From assembly GCA_943330915.2 (NCBI GenBank), contig CALQJO020000002.1:1-64000 (forward strand): DNA of 64,000 nucleotides, in the 5' to 3' direction. Made by a program: the position numbers and the translations under genes. How positions within the stretch are numbered: position 1 is the first letter of the stretch; every line of letters starts with the position of its first letter. This document shows positions 52,050 to 62,116 of this stretch, piece after piece. This DNA comes from Rhodoferax sp. OV413 (GTDB lineage Bacteria; Pseudomonadota; Gammaproteobacteria; Pseudomonadales; Pseudohongiellaceae). The notes beneath the pieces were generated by a model. The model ran no database searches. It was not told the DNA's origin and was given only the letters and a program-made list of their open reading frames with translations.

Positions 52050-52403
52050 TTACTTTTTTGTCGCGGTGAAATTGCCCTGACCCAGATCACCTAGGCTCAG
52101 CGTTCCTTTCAAGGTGCCGTCAGACTGCAGCTGCCCAACATATACAATCGCGCCCATATCCGTGGTTAGCGCGAACTCGAATGCGTTACCTTCAGCCTTG
52201 CCGGTAAAATCAGAGTTGCCCAACTGGCCGGTGTATTTGCCAGTAATGCCGCCATCAGCAGCCTGCTGCATCACAACGCCAGCATTACCTGAGCCTGCAC
52301 CGGGAATCTCAACTGCAAAATTCCAGTCACCGCTGACATCTGCAAAAGACAATTGAGCAAACAACAAAGCAGAACCCGCGATCAATAAACTTTTCTTAAA
52401 CAT
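52050..52403 (-). CDS. Small secreted beta-rich hypothetical protein
   Basis: Signal peptide ending SFA; DVSGDWNFAVEIPGAGSGNAGVVMQQ. Confidence 0.65.
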   Translation of the reverse strand: MFKKSLLIAGSALLFAQLSFADVSGDWNFAVEIPGAGSGNAGVVMQQAADGGITGKYTGQLGNSDFTGKAEGNAFEFALTTDMGAIVYVGQLQSDGTLKGTLSLGDLGQGNFTATKK

Positions 52404-52542
52404 TTTAATCCCTTGTCACAACGTGACCTTGTATAAACGTGAGTAAAAAGGTAACAGACTTTCCGGCAAACGTGTTGTTAAGAGGCCATAGTTCAGCGCG
52501 TAGCACCGTCAGATCGTCGCACAAGGCAGATTTTTAGCGCCT

Positions 52543-53214
52543 TTAGCGCGGTGGATCTGCGCGATGGGTGCTCGATCCATTCACCCGGAACCAGCCGGCA
52601 ATGCTGTAGCGGTCGCACAAGGCAGGGGCAACCTCATGAGGCACTTCTTCACTCAGAAATAAAACAACTGTGCCGTAATGTGGTTGAACAATGGCGACCG
52701 GATCTGCCGACGAATCCTCATAGATCAGCAGTTCACCCCCGTCCGCGTCTTGCCAGCCCGGATTCAGATAAGCGACCAGTGATACCAACCGGTCAGCGCC
52801 AAGCCCGGAATTATTTTGTTTAAAAGCATCCACATGTTTCTTGTAAAAAGCGCCCGGGGCATAGTGGGCAAAGTGCGACTCAAACGAGAACAAACCCATA
52901 AACAGGCGTTGATTAAGATACATCTGCAAACGGGAGCACCAAGCTAACCACTCGCGCTCCGCCTCAGTCACACCTTCTATCCACGAGATCTGATCACGCC
53001 GCACCCACTCATCGAGCTTATGACCGGCACGGCGACCAATGCCTGCCGCCGCAAAGTCGGTCTGATTCATCTCTCTGACCTGAGCCGACAAGGCTGCTGA
53101 TAATGCCGGCGGCAAAGCGCTTTCAATTACCACGAAGGCGTGTTGTTGCAGCACCCGTACACACTGTTCAAAACAAACTTGTTCATCGCTGGCCGCGCTG
53201 GTCTGATCAATCAC
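52543..53214 (-). CDS. 2OG-Fe(II) oxygenase (prolyl-4-hydroxylase-like)
   Basis: FAHYAPGAFYKKHVDAF (HxD), VPHEVAPALCDRYSIAGWFR (distal His/Arg). Confidence 0.85.
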   Translation of the reverse strand: MIDQTSAASDEQVCFEQCVRVLQQHAFVVIESALPPALSAALSAQVREMNQTDFAAAGIGRRAGHKLDEWVRRDQISWIEGVTEAEREWLAWCSRLQMYLNQRLFMGLFSFESHFAHYAPGAFYKKHVDAFKQNNSGLGADRLVSLVAYLNPGWQDADGGELLIYEDSSADPVAIVQPHYGTVVLFLSEEVPHEVAPALCDRYSIAGWFRVNGSSTHRADPPR

Positions 53215-53221
53215 CGTCAGA

Positions 53222-54085
53222 TTACTCCATGCTGTGTTTCATGACCTGATCAAGGTACGTGCTGGTACGCGTCATTTCGTAGCGGCGGAACTTGATACGC
53301 GGATGCAGCTCCCGCATGCGAGAACACAACAGACCGTGCGCCGAGTGCAATTGGGCATCGGTGATGATGCCATTAATGTCGCAGTCCCGTGCAAGCTTGA
53401 GCAGTCGATCAAAATTCACAATAAAATTTTCCGTGTGGGTTACTCGAATCTGGGTGCCATAAAACAACGGCATCAATTCTTCGCCCCGACCAGCCAGCAT
53501 GAGAAATCGACGTGAAAAAATTTCAAAGTCACCCGTAGCGAACTGGTGCCACATTTCCGCGAAATCGGCGTCGTTGATGGAACCGTCACCTTGCACTCCT
53601 TTGCTCGACAATAGCAACAGGCCGGTAATACCACCGAGCTGCCGGCGGGTGTTATCTGCGATTTTGAAAAACGTTTCCTGGCGCGCGTTACGCTCGTTTG
53701 CAGCTAACGCTTCAGCCTGTCGCGCTGACACAATGTTGCTGTGGTAGAGCTCGCGGTTATTCTGCGCCAATATCGTCTGCTGGATAAACAAACCTATCAC
53801 CAGCCAAAGAAACGCCAACGGCGCAAAAGCGCCTTCGAGAAAGTTACCCAACTCTGCTATCGGCAAATCAATAAAACTGGCCCAGCCGACAGTGCCCGAA
53901 ATATACAATGCCCCCGCACACAGCCACAGAAATGTCACTGCCAGGCCGAGCTGTATACGCCAGTCCTGACGATAGAAGTGCTTGACCTCCAGCTTTGGCG
54001 ACAAAAAAGCGCTTGGATCATTTAACCGTTGATCTTGCCTGGTCTTGTCATGTTCCTGCTGACTGATGGTCATTTTATTATTCAT
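53222..54085 (-). CDS. Two-TM hypothetical membrane protein
   Basis: Two central TM helices followed by a coiled/helical cytoplasmic-type domain. Confidence 0.55.
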   Translation of the reverse strand: MNNKMTISQQEHDKTRQDQRLNDPSAFLSPKLEVKHFYRQDWRIQLGLAVTFLWLCAGALYISGTVGWASFIDLPIAELGNFLEGAFAPLAFLWLVIGLFIQQTILAQNNRELYHSNIVSARQAEALAANERNARQETFFKIADNTRRQLGGITGLLLLSSKGVQGDGSINDADFAEMWHQFATGDFEIFSRRFLMLAGRGEELMPLFYGTQIRVTHTENFIVNFDRLLKLARDCDINGIITDAQLHSAHGLLCSRMRELHPRIKFRRYEMTRTSTYLDQVMKHSME

Positions 54086-54214
54086 TTATCCCCCTAAAAT
54101 GCAGGAGCCAGCATACTGCGCGCGTTATTGACGGGTCAACGCCAGCACTGATTGAATTGCCTTGCTTGCGCGAACAGCCGATAATTCCCCCCTTGCATCA
54201 GAGGTCACACAAAC

Positions 54215-54499
54215 ATGTCAGAAATCACGAAGGCGCCCGCGTTTGAAGAAACACTTGCCCAACTTGAAGCACTGGTCAGCCGTATGGAAGATGGACAGCT
54301 CAGTCTGGAAGAAGCACTCAGCGCCTTTGAAACCGGTATCAAATTGACACGTGAGTGTCAGCAATCCTTGCAACAGGCGGAACTCAAGGTGCAGATGTTA
54401 ACGCGGGCCGATGGCGAGCCCACCACTTTTCCAGTTTCAGGCGCACGCAACGGCGCAGCGGCCAACACACCTGACACACCCGGAGTCTGCGCAGATTGA
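54215..54499 (+). CDS. xseB: Exodeoxyribonuclease VII small subunit
   Basis: FEETLAQLEALVSRMEDGQLSLEEALSAFETGIKL. Confidence 0.95.
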   Translation: MSEITKAPAFEETLAQLEALVSRMEDGQLSLEEALSAFETGIKLTRECQQSLQQAELKVQMLTRADGEPTTFPVSGARNGAAANTPDTPGVCAD

Positions 54500-55401
54500 C
54501 TTTGCAAACCGATCAAGATCAATTGACTGTATTTCTGTCTGATTGCCGTCAACGCTGTGAGAGCCAGATGCAAGCGCGGCTGAGCGGACTGACAGCCATG
54601 CCGGATCGCTTGGTTGACGCGATGCGCTACAGCAGCCTGCTTGGCGGCAAACGGATTCGCCCATGTCTGGTGTATGCCAGTGCCCGAGCACTTGGCGCTG
54701 CGCCAGAGCATGCTGATGCAGCAGCAACCGCAGTTGAATTTATCCATTGTTACTCGTTGATACATGATGACTTGCCTGCCATGGACAATGACGATCTGCG
54801 CCGCGGCAAACCCACTTTGCACCGAGCCTTTGACGAAGCCACTGCCATACTTGCCGGTGATGCGCTACAAAGTCTGGCGTTTCAGGTGCTGGCGGAAAAT
54901 CCCCTCATCGCACCCGATGTAAGATTGCAGATGTTGGCCTTGCTGGCTCGCGCGGCTGGCAGCGATGGCATGATTGCAGGCCAAAGCATCGATCTTGAAG
55001 CGGTGGGACAACATCTAACGCTTGCTCAACTGGAAAACATGCACAACCTCAAGACGGGGGCTTTGATTCAGGCCAGCGTTGAACTCGGCGCACTAAGTGC
55101 ACATTGCCGCGACACCGCCGTGCTTGAAGCCCTGCGCGAATACGCGCGCTGCATTGGACTCGCATTTCAGGTTCAGGATGACATTCTGGATGTGGTGAGC
55201 GACACCAAAATTCTTGGAAAACCACAAGGCTCCGATATTGCGCGCAACAAACCCACGTACGTCAGCCTGCTCGGGCTTGCCGGCGCACGCACCAAGGCTG
55301 ACAGCCTGATTGCCCGCGCTCATCAGTCGCTGCTCAATCTGGATGCCGACACGACACTGCTACGCGATCTGGCCACCTACATAACTGCCCGTCAACATTA
55401 A
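54496..55401 (+). CDS. ispA: Farnesyl/geranyl diphosphate synthase
   Basis: YSLIHDDLPAMDNDDLRRG; second DDILD; TTG start overlapping the xseB stop (TTGA). Confidence 0.94.
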   Translation: MTLQTDQDQLTVFLSDCRQRCESQMQARLSGLTAMPDRLVDAMRYSSLLGGKRIRPCLVYASARALGAAPEHADAAATAVEFIHCYSLIHDDLPAMDNDDLRRGKPTLHRAFDEATAILAGDALQSLAFQVLAENPLIAPDVRLQMLALLARAAGSDGMIAGQSIDLEAVGQHLTLAQLENMHNLKTGALIQASVELGALSAHCRDTAVLEALREYARCIGLAFQVQDDILDVVSDTKILGKPQGSDIARNKPTYVSLLGLAGARTKADSLIARAHQSLLNLDADTTLLRDLATYITARQH

Positions 55402-55528
55402 CGCCGGGCCTCTGTTCAGGAAACCACCGTTTGACGTACTCCATGCGATTGATTAACGTAGCCCCTTCGCAAAAATCACCGGTAACCGCCTGTCTCAGGC
55501 AGGCAGCGACTGATCAGGCACACACGCC

Positions 55529-57448
55529 ATGTTAAATGAAATTCCTCTGACAAGGCCCGACACGCCGCTGCTGGATCAGGTCAACAGCCCAGCCGACCTG
55601 CGCACCATGGATCCGACTGTTTTCCCGGCTCTGGCACGGGAACTGCGCAACTTTCTGCTCTACTCCGTAGGCCAGACCGGGGGGCATTTTGGGGCGGGTC
55701 TTGGTGTGGTCGAGCTGACCATTGCGCTTCACTACGTCTTCAATACCCCTGACGACCGGTTGGTGTGGGATGTTGGTCACCAGACTTACCCGCACAAAAT
55801 ACTGACCGGACGGCGCGAACGTATGCTGAGCATGCGCCAGCCGGGGGGCCTGGCTGCCTTCCCAAGCCGTGACGAAAGTGAATTTGACACCTTCGGCGTT
55901 GGCCATTCCAGCACCTCCATCAGCGCGGCACTGGGCATGATGGCTGCTGCCCGCCAACAGCAAAAAGACCGCTATGTGGTGGCCGTGATCGGTGACGGCG
56001 CGATGACCGCCGGCATGGCGTTTGAGGCACTCAACCACGCAGGGGAGCTGGACGACAATGTGCTGGTGATACTGAACGACAACAACATGTCGATTTCACA
56101 TAACGTCGGCGGGCTGTCCAGTTACTTTGCGCGCATGTGGGCCAGCAAACCGTACAACTTTATCCGCTCTGGCAGCAAAAAAATGCTATCCAGAATCCCG
56201 CCGGCACTCAAAGCTGCCCATCGCGCTGAAGAGTATATGAAGGGAATGGTGTCACCTGGCACCTTGTTCGAAGAAATTGGCTTCAACTATATTGGCTTGG
56301 TTGATGGCCATGATATCGGTCGCTTGATTGAAGTACTCGGCAATATCCGGGAACTGCGCGGCCCGCAGCTGCTCCACATCGTGACGCAGAAAGGTAAGGG
56401 GTACACCGCATCCGAAAACGATCCGTTTGGTATGCATGCGCTGACCAAAATCGAAGTCAAACCGCGCAAACCGCAGGATGTAAAACCGGCAACACCCACC
56501 TACTCTGCAGTGTTTGGTGAATGGCTGATTGACATGGCAGCGCTGGACGAGCGCCTGATTGCCATCACTCCGGCCATGAGTTCGGGGTCAGGCATGGACA
56601 GTTTCGCAGAACAGTTTCCCGAGCGATTTTATGATGTCGCTATCGCTGAACAGCATGCAGTGACGTTTGCAGCCGGCATGGCCTGTGACGGCGCCAAACC
56701 CGTGGTTGCAATCTACTCAACCTTCCTGCAACGCGCCTATGATCAGTTGATCCACGACGTCGCATTGCAGAATCTGGATGTGCTGTTCGCCATTGACCGC
56801 GCAGGCCTGGTTGGTGAAGATGGTCCCACTCACGCGGGCAGCTTTGATCTGAGTTTTCTGCGCTGTATTCCTAACATGTTAATCATGGCACCCAGCGACG
56901 AGAATGAATGCCGTCAGATGTTATACACAGGCCATCAGTATACCGGGCCTGCTGCAGTGCGTTACCCGCGTGGCAAAGGCCCGGGCGCTGCGATTGACAA
57001 ACAGATGAGCGCGCTGCCGATAGGGCGCGGTGTCATTAAACGGCAGGGTCACGATGTGGCGATACTGGGCTTCGGCAGTCTTGTAAACACCGCAATCGCA
57101 GCCGCTGAAGTGCTGGATGCGACCGTTGCCGATATGCGTTTTATCAAACCACTGGACACTGAGCTGATCAAAGAACTTACCCGACACCACTCCCTGTTAG
57201 TCACCATTGAGGAGAACGCTGTGGCCGGTGGCGCAGGTTCCGCCGTAAATGAATGGCTGTTGCAGAACGACTATCAGATTCCCGTGCTAAATCTGGGCCT
57301 TCCGGATTTGTTTATGGCACATGGCCGTGTGCCTGAAATGCTGGCGGGCGTTGGACTGGATCGCGATGGCATTGTAGACGCTGTCCGCCAGAAACTGACA
57401 CGCTGTAACCTTCATCCTCGATCGGGCAGCTTCCCCGCCGGTATCTGA
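55529..57448 (+). CDS. dxs: 1-deoxy-D-xylulose-5-phosphate synthase
   Basis: [48 protein letters not shown]. Confidence 0.97.
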   Translation: MLNEIPLTRPDTPLLDQVNSPADLRTMDPTVFPALARELRNFLLYSVGQTGGHFGAGLGVVELTIALHYVFNTPDDRLVWDVGHQTYPHKILTGRRERMLSMRQPGGLAAFPSRDESEFDTFGVGHSSTSISAALGMMAAARQQQKDRYVVAVIGDGAMTAGMAFEALNHAGELDDNVLVILNDNNMSISHNVGGLSSYFARMWASKPYNFIRSGSKKMLSRIPPALKAAHRAEEYMKGMVSPGTLFEEIGFNYIGLVDGHDIGRLIEVLGNIRELRGPQLLHIVTQKGKGYTASENDPFGMHALTKIEVKPRKPQDVKPATPTYSAVFGEWLIDMAALDERLIAITPAMSSGSGMDSFAEQFPERFYDVAIAEQHAVTFAAGMACDGAKPVVAIYSTFLQRAYDQLIHDVALQNLDVLFAIDRAGLVGEDGPTHAGSFDLSFLRCIPNMLIMAPSDENECRQMLYTGHQYTGPAAVRYPRGKGPGAAIDKQMSALPIGRGVIKRQGHDVAILGFGSLVNTAIAAAEVLDATVADMRFIKPLDTELIKELTRHHSLLVTIEENAVAGGAGSAVNEWLLQNDYQIPVLNLGLPDLFMAHGRVPEMLAGVGLDRDGIVDAVRQKLTRCNLHPRSGSFPAGI

Positions 57449-57478
57449 ATCAACCTTAATTGCACGCAGAGCTCAACT

Positions 57479-58087
57479 ATGGAAACGCGCGAACAACGCA
57501 ACGAACGACACAAAAAAGCCATGCAGCGCAAGAAGCAGCATGTGGATGAGCGAATCGCTGCGGCAGTCATTGATAAAGGCCTGCTGCTGGTACTGACCGG
57601 CAACGGCAAAGGCAAAAGTTCATCCGCATTTGGTATGGTGGCGCGCAGTGTGGGTCACGGCTTGCGCTGCGGAGTGGTGCAATTTATCAAAGGGCAATGG
57701 ATCTGCGGCGAGCACCTGCTGTTTTCCTCACACCCGCTGGTGGAATTTTATGTGATGAACACCGGTTTTACCTGGGATACGCAGGACCGCGAAGGTGATA
57801 TTGCCGCCGCTGAAAAAACCTGGGCGCACGCCGAGCAATTGCTGCGCAATCCTGAGGTCAAAGTGGTGGTACTTGATGAGTTAACCTACATGCTGACTTA
57901 CGGTTACCTGGATCACACTAAGGTACTGGATGCATTAAAACAGCGCCCCGCCGATCAGCATGTGATTGTTACCGGCCGCAACGCTAACGACCAGTTGATC
58001 GCCATGGCGGACACGGTCAGTGAGATCAATGATGTCAAACACGCATTTAATGCTGGCGTGCGCGTCCAGACAGGTATCGACTATTAA
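57479..58087 (+). CDS. cobO: Cob(I)yrinic acid a,c-diamide adenosyltransferase
   Basis: LTGNGKGKSSSAFGMVARSVGHG; VVLDELTYML. Confidence 0.93.
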   Translation: METREQRNERHKKAMQRKKQHVDERIAAAVIDKGLLLVLTGNGKGKSSSAFGMVARSVGHGLRCGVVQFIKGQWICGEHLLFSSHPLVEFYVMNTGFTWDTQDREGDIAAAEKTWAHAEQLLRNPEVKVVVLDELTYMLTYGYLDHTKVLDALKQRPADQHVIVTGRNANDQLIAMADTVSEINDVKHAFNAGVRVQTGIDY

Positions 58088-58979
58088 GGCGAGCCTGCTG
58101 GCATTGCTGTTTGTCTGCTCATGGATGCCGGGCTTGTTGTCAGCTCAGAATCTGCCTGCTACCGATGCAGTGTTATCGGTGGTCGATGATACCGGCGTGG
58201 TAGTGACGCTGGCACACCCGGCAACACGCATCATCAGTCTGGCCCCGTCGATGACAGAGCTACTGTTCAGCCTGGGTGCCGGCGAGAGAATTCTGGGCGT
58301 CATGGATTACAGTGACTACCCGGCGCAGGCTCTGCAGATTCCCGTCGTCGGACGCTTTGACATGCTGGATATGGAGCAAATTGTTGCGCTGCAACCTGAT
58401 CTGGTGGTGGCATGGCTGACAGGCAATCCGCGTAATGCCATCCAGCGCCTGAAGGATCTGGGCATCGCTGTATACACCGCAGAGCCCGACAGCATGTTAA
58501 GCATTTCCGAGCACCTGCTGCGACTGGGGGAACTGACCGGACAAGGCGGTCAGGCAGAAAATTTAAGTCAACAACTACTCTCACAACTCGCGACAATCGC
58601 GGCGAATGAGGATGCCAATCCACCGGTGCGGGTTTTTTACCAGGTCTGGCATTCGCCGATTATCAGTGTCGGCGGCACGGAACTGATTAACGACATGATC
58701 AACCGCTGTGGGGGCAGTAACATTTTTGCAGAGCTGCCGGTCGGGCCACGGGTCAATCTGGAAGACGTGCTGCTGCGAGACCCTGAAGTGATCATTGCCA
58801 GCGGCTCAGACCGGGAAAGCCCGGCATGGCTGAATGACTGGCTGCGATGGCCAGAGATGTCAGCCGTTCGCAACCAACACCTGTATGCCATTGAACCGGA
58901 TCTGGTGCAGCGCCACAGCCTGCGGGCGCTACAAGGGTTGCAACAGATGTGTGAATTTATCGACCGAGCCCGGCCATAA
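58020..58979 (+). CDS. btuF: Periplasmic cobalamin-binding (BtuF-like) protein; exact start uncertain
   Basis: RIISLAPSMTELLFSLGAGERILGVMDYSDYP; signal peptide; overlaps cobO 3' end. Confidence 0.85.
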   Translation: MRSMMSNTHLMLACASRQVSTIKASLLALLFVCSWMPGLLSAQNLPATDAVLSVVDDTGVVVTLAHPATRIISLAPSMTELLFSLGAGERILGVMDYSDYPAQALQIPVVGRFDMLDMEQIVALQPDLVVAWLTGNPRNAIQRLKDLGIAVYTAEPDSMLSISEHLLRLGELTGQGGQAENLSQQLLSQLATIAANEDANPPVRVFYQVWHSPIISVGGTELINDMINRCGGSNIFAELPVGPRVNLEDVLLRDPEVIIASGSDRESPAWLNDWLRWPEMSAVRNQHLYAIEPDLVQRHSLRALQGLQQMCEFIDRARP

Positions 58980-59570
58980 TCACTGCCTGAACAGATGCCC
59001 CATCTTGCGGCCCTTGACCTCAAGATAGTCCTCATTGTGCAGGTTGTGGCCAGCCTCAATGGGTACCCGTTCAACCACTTCAACACCCAGTTCGCTGAGG
59101 GCATCCACTTTCAGCGGGTTGTTGGTCATCAAACGAACCTGGCCGACACCAAAATGTTCGAATATCGGTTTGCACAGATCGTAGTCACGACCATCTGCAG
59201 CAAAACCTAGCTGCTCATTGGCCTCAACGGTATCAGCGCCCCGGTCCTGCAGAGAATAGGCGCGGACTTTGTTCAGTAACCCTATGCCCCGACCCTCCTG
59301 ACGCAAATACAGAATCATACCGCGACCTTGTTCACTGATCTTTTTCATAGCAAAGTGCAATTGTGGTCCGCAATCACAGCGCATGCTGAACAAGGCATCG
59401 CCGGTCAGACACTCGGAGTGCAAGCGACACAACACCGGCTCGGGCAAACTCAGATCACCCATACCTAACACTATGTGTTCCTTACCTGTGACTGTATCCT
59501 CAAACCCGTGAATCATAAAATCGCCGAGCTCGGTAGGAAGCTTGGCACTGGCAACAAACCTTATACTCAA
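58980..59570 (-). CDS. ribA: GTP cyclohydrolase II
   Basis: [21 protein letters not shown] zinc-Cys motif; [13 protein letters not shown]. Confidence 0.96.
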   Translation of the reverse strand: MSIRFVASAKLPTELGDFMIHGFEDTVTGKEHIVLGMGDLSLPEPVLCRLHSECLTGDALFSMRCDCGPQLHFAMKKISEQGRGMILYLRQEGRGIGLLNKVRAYSLQDRGADTVEANEQLGFAADGRDYDLCKPIFEHFGVGQVRLMTNNPLKVDALSELGVEVVERVPIEAGHNLHNEDYLEVKGRKMGHLFRQ

Positions 59571-59582
59571 TTGTTAAACCTC

Positions 59583-60068
59583 TTACAAAATCCAGACAGC
59601 CATCAGCTGGAGACAAATCCACGCCATGACACCAGCCAACACATCATCAATCATAATGCCAAAACCACCGTGCACGTGACGGTCAAACCAGCGAATAGGC
59701 CAGGGTTTGATGATGTCAAATACCCTGAACAATACAAAACCGGACAGCAACCAGAACAGACCGGGCGGCGCCAGAAACATGGTCAGCCAGAATCCGATAA
59801 ATTCATCCCAGACAATCCCGCCGTGATCATGCACACCAATATCACGCGCGGTTTTACCGCAAATCCATACACCCAGCAAAAAACCTGACAACAGAAACAC
59901 TGCATAGGCAAACGGGCTCATCGCCGGCAACACCAGATACAACAATAAGGCCGCCGCGGTGCCAAATGTTCCCGGCGCGCGCGGTGCAGCGCCACAGCCA
60001 AGTCCAAAGGCCAGAAAGTGAACCGGGTTGCGCCATACTGATGTCGGCGTTACCGCCATGATGTTCAA
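59583..60068 (-). CDS. pgpA: Phosphatidylglycerophosphatase A
   Basis: GLGCGAAPRAPGTFGT; WDEFIGFW. Confidence 0.94.
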   Translation of the reverse strand: MNIMAVTPTSVWRNPVHFLAFGLGCGAAPRAPGTFGTAAALLLYLVLPAMSPFAYAVFLLSGFLLGVWICGKTARDIGVHDHGGIVWDEFIGFWLTMFLAPPGLFWLLSGFVLFRVFDIIKPWPIRWFDRHVHGGFGIMIDDVLAGVMAWICLQLMAVWIL

Positions 60069-61078
60069 ACCTGCCTTGATTCGGAAAAGTGATTGTAACC
60101 TTTCAGTGACAATGGGTGTTGTTGACCTGAAATTGTTTTTATACGAATTCCTTCACCGTTATCGATATACCCTATACGAGTGAAGCGAACGCCCAGACCT
60201 TTCATCGCTGCGATGGCAGCTTTTTCGTTAGCCACCGGCACCGTGACGCATAACTCATAGTCATCTCCACCGGTGAGAGCCAGCGCTACTTGCTCAGTCA
60301 CCGGGATACATCGCTGAAAAGTGGGCGACATGGGCAAAGCACTCTCCTCAATCACTGCGCCGAGTGCCGGACTTGCGCTGGCCTTCAGGATATGTTGCAG
60401 ATCTGAGGCCAGCCCGTCAGAAATGTCCAACGCCGCTGAAGCAAGCCCGCGCAAAGCGATACCAGAACCAATCCGCGCATCAGGCTGGTAAAACGCCTGT
60501 TGCAGAGCATCGATGTGCCGGGAATCCAGTGCAGAATGATCCAACCGGGCATCATCCAACAACCACCACAAGGCAGCAGCGCCATCGCCCAAATCACCAG
60601 TGACATAAACAACATCACCCGCCAACGCACCCGAGCGCAGCAATGCGTTGCCGGCCGGCACTTTGCCGTGTACCTGAATGGTGATTGCCAATGGCCCGCG
60701 GGTGGTGTCACCGCCAATCAACGGACATTGATGCGCCTGTGCAATTGTTGCCAGCCCACGACTGAACGCTGCCAACCATAACTCATCTGCCGATGGCAGA
60801 CTGATGGCCAAGGTGAAAGCCACGGGTTCTGCGCCCATCGCTGCCAGATCACTGAGGTTTACCAGTAGGCATCGTTGTGCCAGCAGAAAGGGGTCGGCGT
60901 TGACGGGAAAGTGAATGGACTCGTTCAGCGTATCAATGGACATCACCAGCTGAAAGCCGGGTGGTAACGCCAGAATTGCTCCATCGTCACCCGCACCCAG
61001 CACTACATCAGCATGCGCAAATGCCAGTTCAGGCACGGCGAAGTAGCGCCTGATCAGTTCAAATTCGCCCAGCGCCAC
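60065..61078 (-). CDS. thiL: Thiamine-monophosphate kinase
   Basis: GEFELIRRYF; VLGAGDDGAIL; NLSDLAAMGAEP; start set to GTG 61078, inside the nusB 3' end. Confidence 0.94.
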   Translation of the reverse strand: MALGEFELIRRYFAVPELAFAHADVVLGAGDDGAILALPPGFQLVMSIDTLNESIHFPVNADPFLLAQRCLLVNLSDLAAMGAEPVAFTLAISLPSADELWLAAFSRGLATIAQAHQCPLIGGDTTRGPLAITIQVHGKVPAGNALLRSGALAGDVVYVTGDLGDGAAALWWLLDDARLDHSALDSRHIDALQQAFYQPDARIGSGIALRGLASAALDISDGLASDLQHILKASASPALGAVIEESALPMSPTFQRCIPVTEQVALALTGGDDYELCVTVPVANEKAAIAAMKGLGVRFTRIGYIDNGEGIRIKTISGQQHPLSLKGYNHFSESRQV

Positions 61079-61574
61079 TTTGCTCCAGCACCCGTAAGGT
61101 TTTTGACGCGCGATCAAGCACGCCATTGATGTACTTGTGACTATCTGTTGCCCCAAATACTTTGGCCAGTTCTACCGCTTCGTTGATCACTACTTTGTAG
61201 GGCACATCAATGCGTTGTTCCAGTTCATACAGACCGAGACGCAGCAATGACAATTCAATCGGATCCAGCGCAGACATTTCTCGGTCCAGCCAAGGTGCCA
61301 TCATGGCGTCCAGGCTGGCAGCGTTAGCGACTACTTGAGGAAACACTTCTCTGAAAAAATCCCTGTCGATTTTGCCCTGATAATAGACCAGAAATTCCGC
61401 AAGAATGTCATTGACCGGCGCACGTGCCATTTCCCATTGATACAGGGCCTGCAACAACATGCGTCTGGCTTTCTGACGCTCACTGAGCTTTTTCTTTTTA
61501 CCTTCGCCATCGAGTTCGCGGCTGCCTTTGTCGGCAGACTCGGAGAAAGCTTTGGCGCTTGCTAAATCAATCAC
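61059..61574 (-). CDS. nusB: Transcription antitermination factor NusB
   Basis: SERQKARRMLLQALYQWEMA; VINEAVELAKVFGATDSHKYINGVLD; start set to GTG 61574 just after ribH. Confidence 0.93.
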   Translation of the reverse strand: MIDLASAKAFSESADKGSRELDGEGKKKKLSERQKARRMLLQALYQWEMARAPVNDILAEFLVYYQGKIDRDFFREVFPQVVANAASLDAMMAPWLDREMSALDPIELSLLRLGLYELEQRIDVPYKVVINEAVELAKVFGATDSHKYINGVLDRASKTLRVLEQSGAGRI

Positions 61575-61578
61575 GCTG

Positions 61579-62055
61579 TCAGGCTCCCAGCTTGTTGATA
61601 ACGCTGACCATTTCCAACGCACCCAGCGCAGCTTCCGCGCCTTTGTTGCCTGCTTTGGTGCCCGCGCGCTCAATGGCCTGCTCGATAGAGTCCACGGTCA
61701 AGACACCAAATGCGATCGGGATACCGCTCTCAAGACTGACGTGAGCCAGGCCTTTAACACACTCGCCGGCAACGTAATCAAAATGGGGAGTACCGCCCCG
61801 TATCACCGCGCCAATGGCAATCATGGCGTCGCATGAATGTTTGGCCAGTACCCGTTTGGCCAACACCGGCAACTCATAGGCGCCAGGTGCCATTACTATG
61901 GTGATGTTGTCTTCAGATACGCCGTGACGACGCAGCGCATCCACCGCACCATCGACCAACTTCTCGACAATAAACCAGTTGAAGCGTGATGCAACGATAA
62001 CAAAACGTCCATTCCCGGGGAGGAAATCCCCTTCTATTGTGCGGATTCCGCTCAT
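61579..62055 (-). CDS. ribH: 6,7-dimethyl-8-ribityllumazine synthase
   Basis: [45 protein letters not shown]. Confidence 0.96.
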   Translation of the reverse strand: MSGIRTIEGDFLPGNGRFVIVASRFNWFIVEKLVDGAVDALRRHGVSEDNITIVMAPGAYELPVLAKRVLAKHSCDAMIAIGAVIRGGTPHFDYVAGECVKGLAHVSLESGIPIAFGVLTVDSIEQAIERAGTKAGNKGAEAALGALEMVSVINKLGA

Positions 62056-62116
62056 GCTGTATTCCTCATATTCAAAAACAAAAATCTGTAAAAACCAAAC
62101 GGGTCATGCTGCTATG

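Noticed and set aside
55402-55528. Possible TPP riboswitch upstream of dxs
   Set aside because: No CUGAGA or other conserved TPP core motifs found; only a short GCCTG-TCT-CAGGC hairpin.
57449-57478. Possible cobalamin riboswitch before cobO
   Set aside because: The gap is only 30 bp, far too short for a B12 riboswitch.
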